63,158 bases of DNA from Fonticula-like sp. SCN 57-25 (GCA_001724245.1 MEDX01000007.1:1-63158), one strand, 5' to 3'. Shown: positions 43,563 to 56,065, numbered from the stretch's first letter. Translations and numbers: made by a program. The notes: a model not told the origin generated them from the letters alone.

Positions 43563-45543
43563 TCAAGATACAACCAGCACGCGCACGTAACGACCAGCCG
43601 CTTCTGTGGACGCCTTTTGCAGAACGGCCGCCGGGTCGTCTTTGGATGAGAGTACCATGTGTGGATCAAGCCCACGGTCGTCCGCCGAGCTGGCAACCAC
43701 GACAGTGACGATCCCGCGCTCGTTCTTGTACGAGACCATTTCCGATCCCGCATCACACATGACCCAAATCACGCCCTCCTGCTTGGCCCCAAAGCCTGCT
43801 ACCGCGCCCCGTGCCATGCTGCCGATATTCTCGCTTACACCGACAATCGAGAAAGGTGCCCGGGGCCGCGCAAAGCGCCGCAGTGCCAGCGACATTTCGG
43901 CAGACTCGCACACCACCTTGTCGTCGGGCCCTAGCGGGAGCGCGCCCGCAACCCGATCGGTCAGGGACGATGGCGCGGGAAGAGCACTAAAGTGCGGCAG
44001 CGGCCGCTCATTACGCCTCGCGCGCTTTGCAAACTCCAAAAGGAAGCGGCCCGGCGCGCCCAGAATCACCAAGTGAGGCTCCCTACATACGGTTAGCCAA
44101 TGCACGCGACCCGAGCAGCGCTTCGCACATGTTAAGCGTGAGTTGCAGCTTGCTCTCATTGACGGCGACCACCTGCGCGGTCGCCGGGATCTTGGTGCCA
44201 AAGTCGAACCGGTCATCCACGGGAACGCCCAAAAGAATGACCATGTCGCTCTGCGCAAGCGCCTCGTCGCGCTTCTCATAGGGCACCAGCAGTCCACTGG
44301 CGCGCATGGAGTTAGCCTATAGAGGGAAATGTAGTTGAGCGCACCTTGCTTCGCCAAGCAGGCCGCCAGTCCCATCCATGAGCACAACAGGAATATTCAA
44401 TTTCTCGAGGGCCTTGCTGACATCTTGCGTGAGCGGGCGGTCAAAAAGCGCCTGCGACCCGATAAAGATGAGCGGCGCCGCAGCATTGCCGAGCCGCGTC
44501 GTCGCCTCGCGCATCGCCGGCCCCGCAAACGATGCCGGCCGCCGCGGGCGCACTAAGATTCAACTATTAGTGGGCGCTTTTATAATTGACAATATCGTAC
44601 GCGGGACGGCGGGCCGCACAGACGCGGCATCGGTCGCATACAGGCGCGCAAAGCTGTACTGCAGGAGCATGGAAGCGCCGTCCAAGAGCGCCCCGTACGT
44701 TCTCCGCATCTCCTCCTCGGAAAAGAATAGGTCCGTAATGACGCCGACCACGACAACGCCCTGTTCGGCGGCGGTGGCGGCCGAAAAGGCCTGCTCCACG
44801 GACGAGACGATGCTGCGCATCTGGGGGGCGCGCAGGACCTTTGTCACATGCGCCGACATTGCGGCCTCGAGGTCGACATCTGTCCGCTCGCCGCGCCCGG
44901 TGCGAAGAAGCGCAGACTCTATTGCAATGACAACGACCGCAGAATGCGACCGCTGGGCGCGCATGATCGCCGCCGAAGCGTCCACAAGCACCGGCCCCGC
45001 GTCGACCTAGCCCAGGAGCGCAGTGAGTTTATGACAATCCCAAACGTAGTTTTGCGCACCAGCACCACGCCGACCTTGCCGGTCGCCCAGTAGTACGCGT
45101 CCGCAGCGGCCACGGCTGCGGGCCCGTCGCCGAGCACTGTCACTGCAATGTCGCTGGGGAGGGCAGCAAGGCCCGCGCGCATTGCGTCGCTGCCGGCGTC
45201 ATGCGCAAACACCACGCCCACACCTGATGCCAATCACCAATTAGCGAGCTAGAAGAGCAGATACCCGCACGATCCATACCGTGACGCTGCAGTGCGTCGG
45301 CCAATAGAGCGCTTCCCGTCGGGCATTTTAGCCGGTACGCGCCGGTTCGCAGGTTGGCGCGCAGCTGCCGATCAAGCGTCAACAACTCGATTCCATAACC
45401 TACCTCTATAGCGCTCGTACGAGAAACTTTATCCACGCCGCCCGTCCTACTACACCAACGAGCTTGCGCACGAGCGACAGCGCAAACGCCGCCAGAACGA
45501 CATTCTTTACTGTAATCTGCTTCCGAGCTGCCGCCACCAACAT
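43563..45543 (-). CDS. Degenerate TPP-enzyme homologue (ILVBL/HACL2-like), membrane anchored
   Basis: Resembles acetolactate-synthase-like/2-hydroxyacyl-CoA lyase 2 (ILVBL), an ER enzyme with an N-terminal membrane anchor. The start at 45543 gives a hydrophobic segment (VKNVVLAAFALSLVRKLVGVVG), as in ILVBL. Fold landmarks: ALLADALQRHGM; AAVAAADAYYWATGKVGVVLV; the central domain APLIFIGSQALFDRP and VVLMDGTGGLLGEA; SDMVILLGVPVDDRFDFG; AVNESK; and SENIGSMARGAVAGFGAK. The catalytic Glu (HE in relatives) is replaced by LGDG, and the TPP/magnesium GDG...N motif reads CDAG...SADD. Several short introns; about 560 residues. An upstream in-frame ATG at 45594-45592 overlaps the NMT start. Catalysis by TPP looks unlikely. 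Confidence 0.68.
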
Positions 45544-45592
45544 CGTCGTCGTTGAGCTTGTTGACACGTGACCAGCAGAAGTCCTTACGACC

Positions 45593-47271
45593 ATGGCGGA
45601 CGACAAGGCATCTTCGTCAAGCGAGTCGGGCGCGCCCGCGTCGGTACGCCTTTCTCCGTGCACGCCTACATGCGCGCCGCGTTGCTCACATGATACGCCC
45701 TTACAGTCGCAGGACGCCAAGAAGGCGAACCCGCTTGCGGCGCTGCAGGCCGCTCAGGCCAACGAGCTCATTGCCCAGTTGCAAAAGATGTCGGCTGGGT
45801 CCGTTGAGCAGGGGGACCGCAAAGAGTTCCACAAGTTCTGGAACACGCAGCCGGTCCCCGACTTTGGTGCGCTTCATTGTATGCGTCGGCGCGTGCGTAC
45901 TGACCGTTTGCAGGCGATGACGAGGATGAGCCTGACGTGATGGGCGCCCTCGAGCCCGACAAGCCGCAGAGCGAGGTCCGCCAGACGCCGTACGCGCTCC
46001 CCGGCGGGTTCGAGTGGTGCAACGTCGACATTGGCACGGACGAGGAGCTCAAGGAGCTCTACGACCTGCTGACGTACAACTATGTCGAGGATGACGATGC
46101 CATGTTCCGCTTTGACTACTCGGCCGACTTTCTCCGCTGGTGCGCCGATCCGACATTGTTGCTATTTTCTAAGCATTTATAATAGGGCTCTGCACTCGCC
46201 CGGGTGGCTCCCGCAGTGGCTCTGCGGTGTCCGCGCGACCCAGTCGCGTAAGCTCGTCGCCTTCATCAGCGCGATCCCCGCCGACGTCCGCATCTACAAC
46301 GAGTGCGCGCGGTCTCCTCACAAACCGTCACACTCACCGCTTCTTAGGGCCAAGCACCTGGTGGAAATCAACTTTTTGTGCGTACACAAGAAGCTCCGCT
46401 CGAAGCGCTTTGCGCCCGTGCTGATCAAGGAGATCACGCGCCGCGTTCACCAGACCAACTGCTTCCAGGCCGTTTACACGGCGGGCATCCGCATCCCGCG
46501 CCCGGTCTCCATCTGCAAGTGCGCACATCCCCTTTTTCGTATTCGAACTTGCACCAACACACGTCTTTTTGCGTACTTTTCAGCTACTACCACCGCTCGC
46601 TGAACCCGAAGAAGCTCATTGAGACTGGCTTTTCGCACCTCGGCCGCAACAAGAGCATGGCGCTGACCGTCAAGCTGTACAAGGTTCCCGACGCGCCCAA
46701 GATCCCCGGCTTCCGGCCGCTCGAGGAGCGCGACATTCCGCAGGTGTGCCGCAAGCTCAAGGCGTACACGGACCAGTTCAGCCTCACGGCCGTCCTGTCT
46801 GAAGAGGAGTGCCGCCACTGGCTTCTGCCTCGTGCTGGCGTCATGTACTCTTACGTCGTGCAGGTGCGGCTTTTTATTGTTTTTTGTGACCTTCGTCGCG
46901 TTTTGCTAATCATTCTTGTCGAATTTCTTATTATTTTTTAGGCGCCCGGCTCTGACGAGATCACCGACTTTGTGTCGTTTTACAACCTGTCGTCGTCGGT
47001 CATCAACCACCCGGTGCACAATATGATCCGCGCGGCTTACCTCTTCTACTACTTTGCGAATGCCAACCCGCTCACGGAGCTGATGCGCGACGCGCTCATC
47101 GTCGCCAAGCAGCACGACTTTGACGTGTTCAACTGCCTCAACATCATGAACAATGACGAGTTTGTCGACAAGCTCATGTTTGGCATCGGTGACGGAAAGC
47201 TCCACTACTACCTCTACAACTGGCAGTGCCGCTCGATGCAGCACAACAAAATGGGCCTCGTGCTCCTCTAG
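45593..47271 (+). CDS. NMT: Glycylpeptide N-tetradecanoyltransferase (NMT)
   Basis: Adds myristate to N-terminal glycine of proteins; the nearby G-alpha (MGCGGS) is a plausible substrate. The N terminus is charged, with LQKMSAGS and [16 protein letters not shown]. Core: [104 protein letters not shown] and [10 protein letters not shown]. The C-terminal half has [18 protein letters not shown] and [20 protein letters not shown] strands. The last residues are MGLVLL, and the C-terminal carboxylate acts as catalytic base in this family, so the end is intact. Six introns; about 430 residues. Only 49 bp from the divergent TPP-like gene. Confidence 0.97.
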
Positions 47272-47440
47272 TGCGCGCGCACGGTGCATATGGCTGCAAC
47301 AAACAGTTTTCCCATTCTCTTTGGATTGAAATAAATCGCCGCCCACAGTATCTTTCCCAGTATCAAAATAAACATTTCAGACACTTTTATTCAAACAAAT
47401 ATCCTTTTCTGCGACACCTTTCCCTCCGCGCATGATTTTT

Positions 47441-48685
47441 TTAGTATTCAACCTTGAAGTTAAAGTAGTCCTCGTCGAATGTGTGCATGCGAACGTAACC
47501 GTCCTCACCACCGCTCGAGAACCCGCGGCCGCTAGGGTGGAAGTGCACGGTATTGATGGGACCAAAGTGGCCCTTGATGCGGCCAATCTCCTCAGACATG
47601 ACCTTGTGGAACACGCGGACCTCAAACTTGCCGGCGCGGAGCGATGATGTCGTCACCTGCATGGCTTCCTGACCACCACCGACCAGCACGTGGTCGCGGT
47701 CGGGGGCGATCGACGCCGAGTTGACCGGCCGGTCCGTCTGGTACGTCTTGAGGTGGCGAAGAGAGTCAGTGTCAAACAATTTCGACGACGTGTCCTTGCT
47801 CGAAGTAATAAAGTACGTCTGGTCGGGGGCAAACTGAATGTCCATAATCGTGGCAGTGTGCTCCTTCACGCTCGTCAGCTTGGCATTGTCCAGGCTGTAG
47901 TGAGCAATCTCGCCGTCCTCGTGGCCGGCAAGAATGGTCTGGTTCAGCGGGCTCCACCGCGCAGTCGTGATCTTGCTGCTCCTGGGGGCAAGATCAACAG
48001 CGCGAACCGGCGCTAAACAACATCGCAATCAGCATCGGCGGAAAAGGGTTAAGAACACCAAACGAGACAACAATTACCACAAAGACCACACAAAAACTAA
48101 AGAGCGGGTCGTACCTCCGTTGGCATTGGTGCGCACATCGTAGACGAGCACCTGACTGGTCTGTCCCATGATGGCGTCCGTCACGACGAGAAAAGTGGCA
48201 TCACCGAGCGCATAGTCAACCGAACGAACGGGCGACTTGTGCGCCATGCTCTGAACCTCCTTGCCGGTCTCCGTATCCCAAACCTTGGCCGAAAAGTCGG
48301 CCGAGCCCGTAAGAAGGCGCGTGCTGTCGTCTGAGCAAAGAAAGGCCGTGTCAGATGAGTTGATTTAAAGATTCGCGGCTGGACGTACACGTGCTGGCGA
48401 CACACCATACGGAACCCATATGGCCGCGGTACGTGCCGAGGCGCTCGCCGGTCGACGTGAGCCAGACATTCGGAACGTTGTCCTTTGACACGGTGAACAA
48501 GAGATCACCCTCGCGATTGTACCTGACCATCGTCAGCGAGCGCGTATGGCCCTGCAGAAGAATCGGACGCTGCAAATCAAAACGAAAAGATGGAAAAGAG
48601 AAATTGCAATAGCAAAGTAAAAGAAGCCAGTGCGTCAGAAACTAGCCTTCAAAGCGCGAGCGAGGGCGAAAAGCGGGCGCACCAT
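47441..48685 (-). CDS. EIF3I: Translation initiation factor eIF3 subunit i
   Basis: WD40 propeller subunit of eIF3. The ATG (48683-48685) is a coding exon by itself. The 113-nt intron (48570-48682) then joins to [31 protein letters not shown], which is the eIF3i N terminus (M-K-PILLQGH in humans). Further matches: [137 protein letters not shown]. All seven blades can be traced. Five or so introns; about 330 residues. Downstream, tail to tail with NMT. Confidence 0.96.
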
Positions 48686-48768
48686 GGCTGCCTCGAGGAA
48701 TCCTGCGCGCCACGCGAGTCAAGAGAGGAAAGAAGCGTCGATGTATCGATACGGTAATCTTGGTTTTG

Positions 48769-48828
48769 ATTGGTCAAAATTCTTGCAAAAACATAGTTTG
48801 ATCATGTGATTTTCATTAACAGGATTGG
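48769..48828. promoter_or_regulatory. Paired ATTGG boxes upstream of eIF3i
   Basis: ATTGGTCAAAAT at 48,769 and ATTGGTCAATAA at 48,824, in the spacer upstream of eIF3i. They are two same-orientation copies of an extended ATTGGTCA word. The neighbour gene Sec16 is transcribed the same way and ends just beyond. Confidence 0.45.
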
Positions 48829-48913
48829 TCAATAAATGTTATAGATGTGCATGAGAACGTAAAAATGTGAGAAAAAGATACAAAAAAGGTGCCTTAACAG
48901 CGCGGTCTCCTCT

Positions 48914-51900
48914 TTAATGCGCCGCGGGGACCTCCTCCTGTTGGTTATGCATCTGCATCTGCTCGTTATTGGTCTGCTGGTCGCGCGTAAAGTCGTCCGA
49001 CCCATAGTACGAGTAGCCTGCACCGCTGTTGTCGGCGGGCGCGGCGGGCGCAAACACGGTCGGCGCCGGCATCGTGCTCGAGTCAACAAACATGGTCGAC
49101 GACGGCGGCATAAACGACATGGCGGGCGGGAGCGCCGCCGCGGGCCGTGCCTGCTGCTGCTGCTGCGCGGCGGGGTTCATGATGTCGACGTACTTTGACC
49201 GCGCGGGGCGCCTGCCGGCCGCTGGCATCGCTGCCGGCGGCGGCATGGCGCCACCGGGAATACCAGGCGCGCTCACGGGTCCGCCCATGGCACCCATAGC
49301 ACTACCCATGCCAGGCGGGAGCATGCTGCCGTTGGCGGGCGCCGCAGGAGCAGCCGCGGGAGCAGGCGGCGGCATCACGGGCATCTTTGGCGGCGGCGGC
49401 GGGGGCGCGTCCTCCTCGGTCACCAGAGGCGATCCCTGTACATAAGAGTCAGCAACAGACGAACAGAAAAAACATGGCGTACGTCTGAAGTGACCCAGCG
49501 GCCGAGGTTCTTGTCAAAGGTGAGCTGCAGCTGCGAGCCGAGGTTGACTTCGGTCTTTCGCCTAAAGAGCCCGGAGATGCGCGACAGAAAGCCCGCATTG
49601 TCGGCGGACGGCGAAGCGGGCCCGGACGACTCCTTTTTGGACGGCGACGCGGTCGGCGTGGACGGCGCCTTTTTCTTGTGCGCGTCATTGCCAAACCCAA
49701 GATCATCGGCGTCATCGGGCTCCTCGCGCGTCGTCTTGACGGGAGCGGGGGCGGGGGCGGGACGCGGCGGCTTGCCGGCATCCGCGCTGGTGGGCTGCGC
49801 GGGCGCCGGTTGGTAAGCAGCCGGCTGATACGACGCGGCCGGTGGCTGGTAAGCAGACTGCTGAGCTGGCTGATACGCCGACTGCTGGGCGGCCTGCGCA
49901 GGCTGATAAGCGGGCTGCGCTGGCTGGTAAGTCGGCTGAGCAGGCTGATAGGGTGCTGGTGCGCCGCCCTGTGTTGATGACATGCGCCTGTGGCCAATAC
50001 CCGCCTGCGACACTGTACGCGAAAGCGACGGCTCCGACGGCGTCCTGGCCGGGAAAAAGTCTGTCGGCGTCTGAGTGCGCGAGTTCCTCCCGCTCGGCGG
50101 CAGGAACGGCTGCTGCACCTCGCTCTCGGCCGCCTTGTCGGTGTCGTCACCAATAAGCTTCTCGATGCCGCGGTCAAAGAGGTTCCTGAGTCCGTCGCGC
50201 GACGTCACGCTCTGGAAGAGCCCGCCGAGGCGGTTGCTCGCGTTGGCAAAGGCCTCGAGGCCAGGCGTGCTCGCGCGCGTCGACGTGCGCGCCTGCTCCA
50301 TCTGGAGACGAGCAGAGAACTCGGCGACCCAGTGAAGGAACTGCCGCGAAAAGTACTCGCCGCCCTTGGCATGCTGCTGCTGCAGGCTCGACGTCACAAG
50401 GTCGACGTAGCGCTGCGCCTGTTGCAGGTGTCCAAGCTCAGAGAGCAGCGCGGCGTACCGCACGCGGAACACGTGAAGCCAGGGGAGAGAGTACTGCGTG
50501 TTGCGGCCAATGCGGGCGGCCTCAAGGAGCTCAGTGCGCTGGAAGGCGTGGGCGTCAATGCCGGGGGCGAGACCGGCACGAGAAAGCGGAGCGCCGACAA
50601 GGCGAGGCAGATCAGGCTTGGGCATGTCGGCCACAAGCAAGCTGCAACAGGATATTAGTAAAGAAAAATAAACAAAAACAGCGGAGAACGGCTCAGATCC
50701 TTAAAAAACCACCGCCCCCCCTTAAAAATCTGCATTACGTACCAAACGTGAGCGGCGTCGTATTGGCCGTTGGCGTTGAGCAAGTCGGCCAACCGCATGA
50801 GCATTCCAATGTCCGAATGGTCGCGCGCCTGAATGAGCAGCCCGAGCGTCTCCTTCCAGCGCGACGTCGCCTCTGACTTTGCCTGCTCACTCGAAAGCTG
50901 CTGCGCGTACGCGGCCGGCCCGCCGGTCGTCTGGTGAAGCGAGAGCGCCGCGAGCATGGTGCGCAGCGGGTCGCCCTCGGGGAGAGACGCCGCGGCAAAG
51001 CGCCCAACAACGGCGCGCTGGGCGGCCGCCGGGAGCAGCGTCGCCAGCGCAAGGGCGTGAGACCAGTTGCCCGCCGCGGCGGCTGCGTCGACAGCGTCCT
51101 GACGCTTGCCTGACAGGAGAAGCTGGCGGACCTGCGCGAGCGCCTTGGCCGGGTCGGCCGCCGGTGCTGCCGGCCGCTGAGCGTCATTCACAAACGAGCC
51201 AAAATTCTGCTGGCCGGCAATCAGTAGCAGCGTAAGCGCGGCCTCGGCCTTTTCACTACAGAAAATGGTCAGTTGAAGTTGGAAAATAGCTATAATTGCG
51301 CACTTTTGGTTGAAAAAGCCGCCGTTCTCGTAGAGCGACCTGATGAGTCGCCACATCACCTCGCTGTCCGACTCGCCGTACGCCGACTGCGACTGCGCCA
51401 CCATCTCGTTGAGGTACGTGACCACCGCCGACGTCGTGCCCTTCTTGAGCGGGCCGGGCCACTTTGAAATGGCCCCGGCCGTCGACGTCTGGGCCAGCAG
51501 GTCGGCCACGCGATGTACCTTGAATGGCTGCGCGCTGCCGTGGTGCTGGTTGACCAAAATAAGACGGCCGCCAAAGGCAAACACGGGGATCGAATGCGGC
51601 CGGCGAGACTTATTAAAGTCGTCCATCGCGGCGTGCTGCTGCTGCTGCTGCGCGTACGGCTGGTACGCGTCGTAGGCACCAGCGCCGTACTGCGACTGAT
51701 CGTACTGCTGCTGGCCATACTGCGACTGGTCATACTGCGACTGATCATACTGCTGCGGGGCATACTGCTGGTCCTGCGGCACGAACTGCTGCTGGTCGTA
51801 CTGCTGCTGGTCGTACTGCTGCTGGTCGTATTGCTGATCGGGAACATACTGCTGCTCGGGAGAGTACTGCGTCTCAGTGGGCGCGTACTGCGTATCTGTG

Positions 51901-54900
51901 GGGGCATATTGGTATGACTGGTCGAGAGTCTCCTGAGCGACCGACGAGTCAACGGCTGCCGTGACCGACTCTTGCTGCGTCTCGGCCGCCTCCTGTGACT
52001 CGGTGGCGTAGCCGTCGGGGACGTACGTGTTCAGCTCGGCGTTCCACGAGTACTGCATGCCCTCGTGCACAAAGGTATACACGGGCTGCGTCGACACATT
52101 CAAATTGGACTCGTCAAGGGCGCTGACGCCGCCGCCGAGCTGCGTTGACTGGTCGGCAACGGCGGAAACGTCGGCCTGCGTGGAGATCTCCGTCTGCGCC
52201 TGCGCCTGCGTCTCATCCGGCTGATCGACATACCGGATAGCGATGTAGGCGCCCTGTGCGGCGTCCCACGCGTACTCGACACCATTTGAAATAACATTGC
52301 CAATCGCCTGCTGAGCAACGCTCTCGTCAGCGACGACACTTGCATCCGCGGCGGGTTCCTCGGCGGTATATGTTTCCTGTACCGACGAATAGTCCGCGTC
52401 CTGTTGCTGCTGCTGTTCCTGCTGCTGCTCCTGCGGCTGTTCCTGTTGCTGTTCCTGGGGCTGCTCGGTGGTGTAATACCCTTCCGAGTAGGACTGGTTC
52501 TGGTCATATTGCTGGTCATACTGCTGGTAGTACTGCTGCTGCTGCTGGTCATCGGTGGCTGTCTGCTGCTGCTCGCCGTACCACGAGGAATTGTCATACT
52601 GCGCCGACGCGCCGTACTCGTTAGACTTCTCAGTCTCTCCGTAGCTCTGCTGACCGCCGACCTGATCGTCGTAGGCGGCAGTCAGAGCCGCATCCGCCTC
52701 GGCCGCCTGCTCGACGCCGATCGTCGCGAACGGGTCGTCTTCCGCCGCGACCGACTTCTCCGCCCAGTCATAAACAGAGCCGGTCGACGCGGCGGGGTTG
52801 AACTGCGCCGAAGCAGTACCGTCAAACGCCGGTGTTGACGACCGTGGAGGCGCAAACAGCGCTGTCTCGCTCTCCTCGACCGCTGCCGCGGGTGCTTGAA
52901 CCGGCTCGGCAGCCGGCTCAGCGACCTCCTGATCGCCGCCAATCTGCGAGAACGGGTCCTCGTCGTCGTGCCCGGCGGTAAAGATGGGCGCATCGGCAAA
53001 GGCACCCCCGTGCGGCGCCTCGGTCTGCAAAGTCTCCTGCCGAACGTCCAGTACGGCAGGCTCGCTCGGAATCACCGCCGGGGCGCTCTCCTCAAAGGCG
53101 GTCTCCTCAAAAGCGGCCTCCTCAAAATCGGTTTCCTGTACAACATCAACCACGGCCGGTGGGCTGGCAAACGACTCGTCCATGTCCTCGACCTCGAGGG
53201 CCGGCGCGGTGTCATGGTGCACGCCGCTAAAGTAGTCGGTGGCGGCGGCGGCGGGCGGGGCCGCATGATCCTCATTAAGGACGTCCTCCATGAGCTGGGA
53301 GGGGTCAAGCGGGGCGACCGGCGGCAGCGAAAGCGGGTCCTCAATCGAGCTCGCGGCCGAGAAAGTGGGCTGCTCGTCAGACATCTGACTATAAACAGTG
53401 CTCCACTGGTCATTCGAGGCGCTCCCACTGCTCCAGAGCGACTCTGGAACCGACGCGCTCGGCTGCGGCTCGGGCTGCGCAACGACAGGCGCGCGAATCT
53501 CTTGCGGCGGCGCACGCGGGGGCTCGCTAACCGCTTGTGTCTGCTGCGGCGGAGCGGCAATGTTGGTGTCCGCGGGGGGCGACGAGATGGAAAGCGCCGA
53601 CACCTTTTCCGTCAATGTGGAAGGAAGCCCGAGGCCCTCCTGCCTCATCTGCTCATCAATCGTGTCCAAAAAGTTCATGTCCGTGTCCCATCCGTCGGCC
53701 GACTCGGTCAGTGCGTCATCGGAAAGCGACTCTGGTACAGCAGCGGGCTCTGGTACAATAGCGGCGGACTGCGGCACAACTGCAGCGGACTGCAGCACAA
53801 CTGCAGCGGACTGCGGCACGAAAGTAGCGGGCTGAGACACAACAACAGCGGGCTTCGGCACAACAACGGCGGGCTTCGGCACAGCAGCAACGGGCGCCTC
53901 GTACTTCACCGGAACCTCCTTGGTTTCTGCCGCCACAGGTGCAGGGGCGACCGGGGAGGGCACATCGGAAGGTGCGAAGGCGTGTGATACGTCATACGCG
54001 TACGCGGATGGCGAGACGTACGTATCGTTGGGTGACAACAAAGCAGAGCTGGGCGCCTTGAGAGGCACAACTTCCAGGATGTCGTCGAGCGGCGTGTCCC
54101 ACCCGTCAACCTCATCGGCATACTCAAGGTCGACCGGGCGGGGCGTCCCAGCAGGCGAAGGATCGGCAATCGCGAGCGGCGTGACTTCGGGAACAGCGTG
54201 CGACTCAGTCACGGGAGCCGCAGGTGCATCCCAGGGTGCAGGTGCATCTGCCGGTGCGTCCCATGGGGCAGGCGCATCAGCAGGTACCTGGGCCGTTTCT
54301 GACGGTGCATCCCATGGTGCTGGTGTATCGGTCGGCGGCGCATCCCACGGAGCCGGTGCTTCTGTCGTCTTGGCATGCGCATCCCACGGAGCCGGTGCTT
54401 CAGTCGTATGGGCAGGAGCAGCAGTGTTGGTAGGGGCCGCAGGGGCATCCCACGGTGCAGGTGCTTCAGCAGTCTGAGCGGGAGCAGCAGGCGCTTCCCA
54501 TGGAGCATGTGTCGTCTGGGTAGAAGCTGGAACGTCCCAGGGCGCCGGTGCATCATCTGCTGGCGTAGACGGAACGGACACGTCCCACGGCGCAGGTGCG
54601 TCGGCCGCCGCGTGGGAAGCAGCGCCATTGCTCGAGGGCGTCGTGGAAGGCACTGCCTCCTGCTGCATCGCGGCGGTCTTTGCCGGCGGCGGAGTCGGCT
54701 CCGCCGCGTTCGAGCCAGCGAACGTCGGTGTGCTGCCTTGGTTCCCATAGGCAAAGCTGCTCACCTGGTTGGCGTACGTCCTGGGCGCATTCGGCGGCGC
54801 CGCCGAGTCGCTCGGGCGACGCTGGATGTTGGGCTGGGGCGGCAGGCTAAGATACGGAGTCTGCAGCTGCTGATGCATATACACTTCCGCCTGTGCCGAG

Positions 54901-56065
54901 TAGGACAGGCTAGAGCGCGGCGAGAGTGCCTCGCTTGGCGGGCGTGGCGGGCGGTACGGCGGTGGCGCCGCCTTTGCCTGCCAGTTGGGCGCCGGCGCAG
55001 CGTCAAAGCGGAGACTGTCCTCGCTGTAGGCGCGGGAGTGGCGCACAGGAAGGTACTCTTCCGAGCCGTCAAGGGCGTCTTCCGAAGCGGCGCGCGAGTG
55101 CTTGGACCGCGGGCGTCTGCGTGTCGGCGGCGAACTGCCATCCTCGTCATTGTTGGCCAAGTGGTCCAGCTCCAAATTGGCCTTGCGCGAGCTGCTGCGC
55201 TTCGACTTGGTACCCTTTGTCTTTTTCTTCTTTTCGCGCGTGCCGTCGTCGGGGCTCGTCGCGCGCGAGGCGGGCGTCGACGAGCGGCTCGAGTCGACGG
55301 ATCCGAGCGCCGAACGAGAAGGGAGCGGGCCAGAAGTGCTTTCTGAAACGGCGTACTGAGCGGCAGAGACCTGCTGACCACCCTGGTAGTGCGATACCTG
55401 CACATTGGGGGCCCACGTGTCGGCGCCAGCTGACAGTCAATGTGAGCAAGCGTGAGGTGAAGGCAAGGGAGACATACCAGGCGCAGCCGAATAAGACGCG
55501 TACTGCTGCTGGGCATACTGCTGCGGCTGCTGCGCTTGTTGATACTGGCGAGAAATATGGTTAACACGACAGATCAAAGCCACCAGGGGAGCACGCTTAC
55601 CTGATCATGGGCAGAGTAGGATGGGTGCGATTGTTGAGTCGCCGTTTGTGCGGGAGCAGAATACGTTGGCTGCTGCTGGTACTGCGATGACGTCTGCTCA
55701 TGCTGGGCCATGTAGGTGGTGTATGTCTCGTGGTGCACGAAGCATCCGTACTGTTCGTACCAGTAGTAACCGAGGCCGGCCATGTACTGGTCCGTCTCGC
55801 CCGTGCGCACCAATCCCTCCGGCATATAGTAATACATGTTGTTGATTTGCTCCTGCGTAAGCGCCGGCTTCACAGGCGCAGCAGCTGGCGCGGCGTAAAC
55901 GGGCGCTCCCGCCTGGCCCTGCTGGCGCTTCTGCAGCTGTTCCTGCAGCGCATTCACCGGCCGTGTGCTCGCCGCGACCGGCCTGCTGGGCTCGCTCTGC
56001 CCAAACGACGCAAACGGGTCATCCGCCGAGTAGCTGCTCGCAAACAGCTGCGACGCGTCTCCCAT
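48914..56065 (-). CDS. SEC16: Sec16, scaffold of ER exit sites (COPII)
   Basis: About 2,250 residues. Start MGDASQLFASSYSADDPF at 56065. N terminus: Gln/Tyr-rich with MYYYMPEGLVRTGETDQYMAGLGYYWYEQYG. The middle is long, disordered and low complexity: an acidic/Pro/Ala PAPWDAP repeat, then a QQYDQ repeat. The central conserved domain starts RPHSIPVFAFGGRLILVNQ and includes PFKVHRVADLL, WPGPLKKGTTSA and WRLIRSLYENGGFF. The ACE1-type helical hairpin follows (LLLSGKRQDAVDAAAAAGNWSHALALATLL). A C-terminal region has AFQRTELLEAARIGRN, YALLSELGHLQQAQRYVDLV and a Pro-rich tail with VTSDPPLV-type Sec23-binding character. Five or more introns. Head to head with SRP68 across 205 bp; both act in the early secretory pathway. 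Confidence 0.93.
51685..51850 (-). repeat. QQYDQ low-complexity repeat in Sec16
   Basis: CAG/TAC-rich units encode QQYDQ, QSQYDQ and similar short words about ten times. The composition is prion-like (Gln, Tyr). Confidence 0.75.
54220..54605 (-). repeat. Tandem PAPWDAP repeat in Sec16
   Basis: More than ten degenerate copies of an (A)PAPWDxP unit (for example PAPWDAP, HAPWEAP, PAPWDVS), spaced by Ala/Thr/Glu-rich linkers. The copies are more varied than those in eRF3, suggesting an older array. Each copy keeps the Trp-Asp pair, as in short linear binding motifs. Confidence 0.75.

Noticed and set aside
52896-53987. 363-codon plus-strand frame
   Set aside because: Antisense of the low-complexity part of Sec16; no independent signature.
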